The position numbers and the translations under genes are program-made. 13,909 nt of DNA from Candidatus Gottesmanbacteria bacterium. GTDB lineage: Bacteria > Patescibacteriota > Microgenomatia > UBA10105 > UBA927. Where the stretch lies: NCBI GenBank assembly GCA_016182725.1, contig JACPFZ010000044.1, positions 1 to 13,909 of the forward strand. Direction: 5' to 3'. This document shows positions 1-4,199 of this stretch, one piece after another. Numbering within the stretch: the stretch's first letter is position 1; every line of letters starts with the position of its first letter. Below the pieces are notes generated by a model. It did no database searches. It saw only the letters and a program-made list of their open reading frames with translations, and had not been told where the DNA came from.

Positions 1-198
1 CTTTTTACCCAACGGCAACCGGGTACTATAAACACCACACTCCAAGCCTCCATCATCTATCCCATTTTCTGGACAGGCCAGGAAACAACCCTTGGAGATA
101 GTAAAACCAAACAGGTCTTTCTTGCAAAACAAACCCAACTTGAGTACAATACAGACCTGTCAAGCGATTCCGACATACTGCTTAAATTCCTTAAGTAG
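1..198 (+). CDS. 3' end of an unrecognised protein gene (5' end outside window)
   Basis: Frame 1 is open from the window edge for 65 codons and ends at TAG (196-198). The other two forward frames hit stops early (near 32 and 108). The peptide is rich in Thr, Ser and Gln, with alternating beta-strand-like stretches such as TTLQASIIYPIFW, and ends in LKFLK. I do not recognise a family; the composition would suit the C-terminal beta region of an exported protein, but that is a guess. The last codons and the stop lie inside a 9-nt tandem repeat (181-216), so the repeat may have replaced or extended the original C-terminus. The rplY start is 22 nt downstream, and a candidate rplY promoter lies inside this reading frame. 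It could also be a chance open frame, since only 195 bases are visible. Confidence 0.5.
   Translation, partial: LFTQRQPGTINTTLQASIIYPIFWTGQETTLGDSKTKQVFLAKQTQLEYNTDLSSDSDILLKFLK
122..150 (+). promoter_or_regulatory. Putative promoter for rplY
   Basis: TTGCAA (122-127, 4/6 to the sigma-70 -35) is followed after 17 nt by TACAAT (145-150, 5/6 to the -10). Transcription would begin near 157 and give a leader of about 64 nt that contains the 9-nt repeats. It lies in the 3' end of the preceding reading frame. Prediction from consensus only. Confidence 0.35.
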
Positions 199-216
199 CT
201 TAAGTGACTTAAGTTT
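181..216 (+). repeat. 9-nt tandem repeat (CTTAAGTNN), four copies
   Basis: Four contiguous 9-nt units start at 181, 190, 199 and 208. The last three begin with CTTAAGT and the first reads CTTAAATTC. The second unit contains the stop codon of the upstream reading frame, and the array ends 4 nt before the rplY ATG. A related array occurs at 10321-10356, and a variant (CTTATRRGT on the opposite strand) at 899-934. Confidence 0.85.
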
Positions 217-220
217 TTTT

Positions 221-904
221 ATGAAAAAACATACGCTTTTAGCAAACCCACGAACTCTCGTCGGCCGCAAGGTAAAACAGTTACGAAAACAAGGGCTTAT
301 CCCGGCAACGATGTACGGCAAGAACATAAAAAGTGTTTCAGTGAGCCTCAGTGCTCATGAATTTGATAAGGTATATAAGGAGACAGGGGAAACCGGGCTT
401 ATCGAGTTAACCATGAATACAGACACTCATCCGGTCCTTATTCACCACGTACAAGTGGATCCTGTTGGTGAACATATTCTCCACATCGAATTCCACCAGG
501 TAGACCTGAAAGAAAAAGTCACCACCAGGGTACCGGTTAAGCTTATGGGCACCTCCCCAGTGGTGATGCAAAAACTTGGAGTGCTTCTGGCTGTGCTTGA
601 TGAAATTGAAGTGGAAGCACTTCCTGCGGATCTTCCCGAATATATTTCCATAGACACTTCCGGTCTTCATGAGGTGAATGCAGAAGTCAAAGTTGGTGAT
701 GTAACCACCCCCAAGGGAGTTTCTGTACAGACGGACCCAAGTCTCACGGTAGTAAAAATAGGCGCACTTATCACTAAAGAAGCGCAGGCACAGGCGCAAG
801 CAGAAGCTACCGCGGCCGCGGCAGCCAAAACAACAGAGGCTCCAGGGGCCCCTACAACAGAAGAAGCCCCATCCACAGAAAAACCAACCCCAGAAGACCT
901 ATAA
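221..904 (+). CDS. rplY: 50S ribosomal protein L25 (general stress protein CTC form)
   Basis: The 227-residue protein binds 5S rRNA in the large ribosomal subunit. The N-terminal 5S-binding domain (about residues 5-93) shows the family pattern: RTLVGRKVKQLRKQGLIPA (11-29), then YGKN, and VQVDPVGEHILHIEFHQV (77-94). The long C-terminal TL5/CTC domain (about 95-185) has PVKLMG (105-110) and VEALPADLPEYISIDTSGL (131-149). The tail (187-227) is low-complexity Ala/Gln then Pro/Thr/Glu, typical of CTC proteins and probably disordered. I chose ATG 221 rather than the in-frame ATG 92 because the family N-terminus begins here and the upstream 43 codons overlap the preceding gene and the repeat array. 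There is no Shine-Dalgarno; the ATG follows a run of seven T. The stop overlaps another 9-nt repeat array, then dnaA follows 74 nt downstream. Confidence 0.93.
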   Translation: MKKHTLLANPRTLVGRKVKQLRKQGLIPATMYGKNIKSVSVSLSAHEFDKVYKETGETGLIELTMNTDTHPVLIHHVQVDPVGEHILHIEFHQVDLKEKVTTRVPVKLMGTSPVVMQKLGVLLAVLDEIEVEALPADLPEYISIDTSGLHEVNAEVKVGDVTTPKGVSVQTDPSLTVVKIGALITKEAQAQAQAEATAAAAAKTTEAPGAPTTEEAPSTEKPTPEDL

Positions 905-934
905 GACCCATAAGACTTATAAGACCCATGTGAC
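899..934 (+). repeat. 9-nt tandem repeat (YYATAAGAC), four copies
   Basis: Units start at 899, 908, 917 and 926. The first three read CTATAAGAC, CCATAAGAC and TTATAAGAC; the fourth (CCATGTGAC) is degenerate. The rplY stop codon TAA (902-904) lies in the first unit. On the reverse strand the phase is CTTATRRGT, close to the CTTAAGTNN arrays elsewhere in the window. The array lies just upstream of the putative dnaA promoter. Confidence 0.85.
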
Positions 935-937
935 ATA

Positions 938-966
938 TTGACAATTAATTTTTTGTTATCTAGGAT
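938..966 (+). promoter_or_regulatory. Putative dnaA promoter
   Basis: A perfect TTGACA (938-943), 17 nt, then TAGGAT (961-966, 4/6 to the -10). The predicted start of transcription (about 972-974) falls inside the DnaA box at 967-975, only about 6 nt before the dnaA ATG. This implies a nearly leaderless mRNA and repression by DnaA itself. The -35 is strong, the -10 moderate. Confidence 0.5.
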
Positions 967-975
967 TGTGGATAA
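967..975 (-). promoter_or_regulatory. Perfect DnaA box upstream of dnaA
   Basis: TGTGGATAA on the + strand is the exact reverse complement of the consensus DnaA box TTATCCACA. It sits between the putative -10 and the dnaA ATG at 979. DnaA autoregulation through such a box is established in several bacteria; here it is inferred from position. Confidence 0.8.
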
Positions 976-978
976 CTT

Positions 979-2352
979 ATGGATCTTACGAAACTTTGGA
1001 AATCAGTGCAGGCAGAACTTGAGCTTTCTGTAAGCCGGACCATTTACCACACGCAGTTCGCGCGAACTACCCTGGTGAGCCTTGTGGACAACGTAGCAAC
1101 CGTCGGTGTGGAAAACGGGCTCATGCGCACGATTATTGAAACCCGCTATTATTCGCTTCTTAAAAGCATCCTCGACCACCATACCCACAAAGACACAAGT
1201 ATTGTTTTTATTGTTGCTCCTCACAAAAAAAATCTTTCTGAAAAAGATATGGGGCCACTCTTTGCGAGTGACAATATCGAGGAACCGACCATGGACATGG
1301 CGGCAGTAACCAAAAGGTTGCACCTTCGTCCGCAGTCTACATTTGACAACTTTGCGGTTTCCACTACCAATCAAATGGCGTATGCAGCAGCCACGGCAGT
1401 TGCCAAAAGTCCGGGGACTGCATATAACCCGCTTTTCCTCTATGGCGGCGTCGGAGTAGGAAAAACCCACCTCATGCACGCGGTTGCCAATGCCATCCTG
1501 AAAGAAAAATCCTCGATGCGCATTGTGTATTGTATGGGAGAAGAGTTTACCAATGAAATTGTCGAGGCGATTCAAGCAAAGTCTGCCCGACAGTTTCGAC
1601 AAAAATATCGCACTGCGCAACTTTTTCTGGTTGATGACGTGCAGTTTATTGCAGGAAAACAACAAACACAAGAAGAATTTTTCCATACCTTCAATGCGGT
1701 CCACCGAGAGGGAGGACAGATTATTTTAACCAGCGACCGACCGCCGGCAGAAATTGCGAGACTCGAAGATCGGCTCCGCTCGCGATTTGAAGGAGGACTT
1801 ACAGTGGATGTAGCGCCACCGGATTTCGAGCTTCGGATAGCAATTGTCAATATTAAATCCAAAGCCATGGGAATTTCTGTCCCCAATGATGCCAGCCAAA
1901 TGATTGCCGCCAACCTCACTGATACGCGAGCAATTGAAGGATTCCTCAAGCGACTGGCAACTGAAGTTGCAACCAAAAGAACATCCATAAACCCAGAGCT
2001 CGTTTCTTCACTATTGGGAGCAAAAACGCAGACAGGAAACGGTGTTACCCAAGAGCACAAAAAACGCGTAGCACCACAAGAGATTCTTGAAACAGTGGGA
2101 AATTTCTTTGGGATTAAAACAACGCAACTGAAAGGCCCTAAGCGAGACCGTCCCATCGTGCGACCCCGACAGCTGGTTATGTATCTTTGTAAAACCGAGC
2201 TGGGCCTAACCCTTGAAGACATTGGTGGACTGCTGGGGGGGCGCGATCACACAACGGTTATACATGGTATTGAAACCATCACCCGTGAATTATCCACAAA
2301 CACCCGACTCCGCGAGAACATGGAGGGGATAAAAACAAAACTTTGGGCATAA
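979..2352 (+). CDS. dnaA: Chromosomal replication initiator protein DnaA
   Basis: 457 residues, normal length. DnaA binds DnaA boxes, forms an ATP-dependent filament and melts oriC. Visible domains: N-terminal domain I (about 1-85), a short linker, AAA+ domain III starting near FDNFAVSTTNQMAYAAA (122-138), and DNA-binding domain IV (about 365-457). Key motifs: Walker A GGVGVGKTH (156-164), Walker B LFLVDDVQF (215-223), sensor I TSDRPP (251-256), arginine finger in LRSRFEGG (266-273), sensor II region DTRAIEGFLKRL (315-326), and the domain IV signature GGRDHTTVIHGIETI (420-434). All appear intact. ATG 979 has no Shine-Dalgarno at normal spacing (AGGA lies 13 nt upstream) and follows directly after a DnaA box. 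The 3' end of the gene carries another perfect DnaA box (2290-2298). dnaN follows across the presumed origin. Confidence 0.98.
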   Translation: MDLTKLWKSVQAELELSVSRTIYHTQFARTTLVSLVDNVATVGVENGLMRTIIETRYYSLLKSILDHHTHKDTSIVFIVAPHKKNLSEKDMGPLFASDNIEEPTMDMAAVTKRLHLRPQSTFDNFAVSTTNQMAYAAATAVAKSPGTAYNPLFLYGGVGVGKTHLMHAVANAILKEKSSMRIVYCMGEEFTNEIVEAIQAKSARQFRQKYRTAQLFLVDDVQFIAGKQQTQEEFFHTFNAVHREGGQIILTSDRPPAEIARLEDRLRSRFEGGLTVDVAPPDFELRIAIVNIKSKAMGISVPNDASQMIAANLTDTRAIEGFLKRLATEVATKRTSINPELVSSLLGAKTQTGNGVTQEHKKRVAPQEILETVGNFFGIKTTQLKGPKRDRPIVRPRQLVMYLCKTELGLTLEDIGGLLGGRDHTTVIHGIETITRELSTNTRLRENMEGIKTKLWA

Positions 2353-2418
2353 CCCGTCCCGAGTGAACGAAGGATTTCCACTTTTCCACATTCTGGCTTG
2401 GGTTATCCACAGACTTAT

Positions 2419-2450
2419 CCCCTTAAAATTTGCTTGCAAATTTTAAGGGG
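2419..2450. repeat. Perfect 15-bp inverted repeat inside the origin
   Basis: Left arm CCCCTTAAAATTTGC (2419-2433), 2-nt centre TT, right arm its exact reverse complement (2436-2450). No T-tract follows on either strand, so it is not a standard intrinsic terminator. The AT-rich interior, flanked by CCCC/GGGG and overlapping the weak DnaA box at 2415-2423, could form a cruciform or bind a dimeric protein. Confidence 0.9.
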
Positions 2451-2481
2451 TAAACCCCACTTGGCCCATTGTTTTCTGTCG

Positions 2482-2510
2482 TTGACAGCCAAAACAAAAA
2501 AGCATACACT
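2482..2510 (+). promoter_or_regulatory. Putative dnaN promoter
   Basis: A perfect TTGACA (2482-2487), 17 nt, then TACACT (2505-2510, 4/6). The predicted start (about 2517) lies in the near-perfect DnaA box 2510-2518, the same geometry as the dnaA promoter. The leader would be about 39 nt and contains the CTA-triplet tract. Confidence 0.45.
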
Positions 2511-2525
2511 TTTCCACACTGCTTT

Positions 2526-2550
2526 CTACTATCTACTACTATTAGTATTA
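2526..2550 (+). promoter_or_regulatory. DnaA-trio-like triplet tract (origin unwinding element)
   Basis: CTA CTA, one T, then CTA CTA CTA TTA GTA TTA. The complementary strand read 3'-5' is GAT GAT A GAT GAT GAT AAT CAT AAT, which matches the DnaA-trio pattern (3'-G/A-A-T) described in the Bacillus subtilis origin. It starts 7 nt after the DnaA box at 2510-2518, as expected for the basal unwinding system. It is interrupted by one extra base at 2532, and the penultimate triplet departs from the pattern. Confidence 0.6.
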
Positions 2551-2555
2551 ACCCT

Positions 2556-3662
2556 ATGATTGCTCAAGTACTCCAGGAAAATCTGACAAAAGCGTTAAAT
2601 CAGGTAGGAAGACTTATTCCTTTGCGACCTCAGCTTCCCATACTACAAAATCTTTTACTCACTACGGAAGAGGGGAGATTAAAAATTATCGCAACAAATC
2701 TTGAAACAACGGAAATCCTGTGGGTAGGAGCAAAAATAGAAAAAGAGGGAGAACTTTGTATTCCAGCAAAGCTATTTACTGAACTAGTTGCCTCCCTTCC
2801 GCAGGAAGCAGTATTTCTTACAGAGAACAGGGAGTCTCTTGTGGTGAAGAGCCAGGGGGTTACTGCGACGATTCCAGGAGTGTCTGCGAAGGAATTTCCG
2901 CCAATTCCCAAGTCGAAAGAAAAAACCAGGAGCACTATAAAAAAAGATGAGTTCTGCGTGCTTGTGGGTCGGGTATCTTTTGCTGCGGCGACAGATGAGG
3001 GAAGACCACTTCTTACCGGCATACGGATCAAGAAAGACGATGGGGGAGTGGTGTTTGCCGCAACAGATGGGTACCGGTTGTCGGTTGCCCGGTCAACCAT
3101 GTCTGTGGGGTTTTCCGTAGACCTGGTGGTTCCGAGTCGCGCACTTAACGAGGTGGTAAAGGCGAGTGCCGAGGATAAAAACCTTAAAGAACTCATGCTT
3201 GCGCAAACAGAAGACGGGCAGTTGGTGTTTGGCGTAGGGGACACGGAAATTCACACCCGTCTCATTGACGGTGAATATCCGAATTTTGAAAAAATTATTC
3301 CCCGATCTTTCTCAACGCGCGCACTTCTGGACAAAGAGCGATTGCTTCGGGCGGTGAAGTCTGCTGCGGTGTTTGCCCGCGACAATGCAAACATTGTTCG
3401 ATTTTCTCTTAATAATCAAACCCTTCTGGTTTCAGCAAATACACCGCAGGTGGGGGAAAATAAGATTGAAGTTGAAGCAAAAATTGACGGCGATGGGGGA
3501 GAGATTGCCTTTAACAGCCGGTTCCTTTTGGATTTTCTCAATAATTTTCCCGATGACGAGGTTTTGTTTGAAATGACCGGATCATTAAATCCCGGCGTTT
3601 TTAAGCCGGTGAAGGACAAATCCTACCTTCATGTCATCATGCCCGTAAGAGTTCAAGCATGA
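2556..3662 (+). CDS. dnaN: DNA polymerase III subunit beta (sliding clamp)
   Basis: 368 residues, the usual length. The dimeric clamp encircles DNA and tethers the replicative polymerase. Recognised by its three-domain pattern and conserved stretches: LPILQNLLL (28-36) in domain 1, RPLLTGI (150-156) and ATDGYRLSV (169-177) in domain 2, LIDGEYPNFEKIIP (236-249), and the C-terminal YLHVIMPVRVQ (357-367), which forms part of the protein-binding pocket. I chose ATG 2556 instead of the in-frame ATG 2469: the clamp family begins at about this point, and the extra 29 residues would cover the putative promoter and CTA tract. No Shine-Dalgarno is visible. The gene ends in TGA and is followed by a second, frameshifted copy of its own last codons. 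It converges with the minus-strand secretion operon 44 nt away. Confidence 0.96.
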   Translation: MIAQVLQENLTKALNQVGRLIPLRPQLPILQNLLLTTEEGRLKIIATNLETTEILWVGAKIEKEGELCIPAKLFTELVASLPQEAVFLTENRESLVVKSQGVTATIPGVSAKEFPPIPKSKEKTRSTIKKDEFCVLVGRVSFAAATDEGRPLLTGIRIKKDDGGVVFAATDGYRLSVARSTMSVGFSVDLVVPSRALNEVVKASAEDKNLKELMLAQTEDGQLVFGVGDTEIHTRLIDGEYPNFEKIIPRSFSTRALLDKERLLRAVKSAAVFARDNANIVRFSLNNQTLLVSANTPQVGENKIEVEAKIDGDGGEIAFNSRFLLDFLNNFPDDEVLFEMTGSLNPGVFKPVKDKSYLHVIMPVRVQA

Positions 3663-3676
3663 ACTTTCCGGGTAAA

Positions 3677-3697
3677 CCCGTACGAGTTCAGGCGTGA
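3677..3697 (+). pseudogene. Decayed duplicate of the dnaN 3' tail
   Basis: This 21-nt stretch would encode PVRVQA and a TGA stop, the same as the true dnaN end (3642-3662), offset by 35 nt and so out of frame with dnaN. There are three differences, all synonymous third- or first-position changes (AGA/CGA, CAA/CAG, GCA/GCG). It has no start and is not expressed as a protein on its own. It may be the tail of another dnaN allele left by recombination, or a footprint of integration at the gene end. Confidence 0.6.
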
Positions 3698-3706
3698 TCC
3701 TTCCTC

Positions 3707-4186
3707 TTAGAATCCCGCTTCATCACTTGGATACACCGGAGCCGGCGGAGGCACGGTTTGATATGTGATAACCACGTCCTGCGGCAGGGCATATTGCCCT
3801 GATAGGGACGTGAGTCCTGCGGCAACCCGCATGGTATAAGTGGTATTTGATTTCCATGGATCTTTAGGAAGAATAATCAACCGCTGTTTATTATCCGCCC
3901 GCACTACCGCAGTAACCTGCGTAAAAGGAGTGACCGCGACAACTGCTGTTGCAGAATCAATGGGTTGGTCAAAGACGATTGCAACCGCGTTTACCGTGTC
4001 TCCCAATTCAACCGTTCCTTCTTTTGGAAAAATGGACACCACCGACATGGGCAGCAGTGCTGTTGTTGGAGTAGAGGAGGGTGTTGGTACAGGAATGGGT
4101 TGCGGCGGGCGCCTTCTTGTCACAAGAATTCCCATGAGAAAGACAACTACAACGACAACAAGAAGAATAATGAGCCGCCTCCCCAT
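3707..4186 (-). CDS. Membrane-anchored Ig-like (Big_5-type) protein
   Basis: 159 residues. An N-terminal hydrophobic helix (about 5-22, very Val-rich, preceded by GRR) looks like an uncleaved signal anchor. Next come a short Arg patch (24-26), a Pro/Ser/Thr linker (27-45) and a beta-rich domain (about 49-145). The sequence SIFPKEGTVELGDTVNAVAI (51-70), followed by VFDQPID and later NTTYTMRVAAGL, resembles bacterial Ig-like Big_5/SbsA repeats of surface proteins. The tail (145-159) is Pro-rich. I chose ATG 4186 because it starts just before the hydrophobic helix; the upstream in-frame ATG 4246 would overlap the preceding gene. It is the last gene of the five-gene operon, 13 nt after the M23-like gene, so it is probably an external accessory of the same machine. 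The exact role is unknown. The family call is by pattern only. Confidence 0.8.
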   Translation of the reverse strand: MGRRLIILLVVVVVVFLMGILVTRRRPPQPIPVPTPSSTPTTALLPMSVVSIFPKEGTVELGDTVNAVAIVFDQPIDSATAVVAVTPFTQVTAVVRADNKQRLIILPKDPWKSNTTYTMRVAAGLTSLSGQYALPQDVVITYQTVPPPAPVYPSDEAGF

Positions 4187-4199
4187 ATGTTTCAGTATA

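Larger units (their letters stand above)
2290..2550 (+). other. oriC: Putative chromosomal replication origin (oriC), dnaA-dnaN type
   Basis: Perfect DnaA boxes (TTATCCACA) occur at 2290-2298, inside the end of dnaA, and at 2403-2411. One-mismatch boxes (TTTTCCACA) occur at 2382-2390 and 2510-2518, and a weaker TTATCCCCT at 2415-2423. All have the same orientation. The region also has a perfect 15-bp inverted repeat (2419-2450) and a CTA-triplet tract (2526-2550) right after the last box. This matches the known dnaA-oriC-dnaN arrangement of many bacteria. Five clustered boxes in about 230 bp are far above chance. The gap also carries the putative dnaN promoter. Nothing here proves origin activity, but no better candidate lies in the window. 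Confidence 0.85.

Noticed and set aside
92..220. N-terminal extension of rplY from ATG 92
   Set aside because: The 43 extra residues overlap the preceding reading frame and the 9-nt repeats, and L25 homologues start at the ATG at 221.
1003..1704. 233-codon open frame on the - strand
   Set aside because: Antisense to dnaA; composition rich in Phe, His, Arg and Cys as in shadow frames.
2419..2450. Intrinsic terminator for dnaA
   Set aside because: The stem is perfect, but neither strand has a T-tract after it.
2469..2555. N-terminal extension of dnaN from ATG 2469
   Set aside because: It would cover the putative promoter, DnaA box and CTA tract; the clamp family starts near MIAQVLQENL at 2556.
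3668..3682. CGGGT/ACCCG hairpin as a bidirectional terminator between dnaN and the operon
   Set aside because: Only a 5-bp stem with a 2-nt loop and no T-tract.
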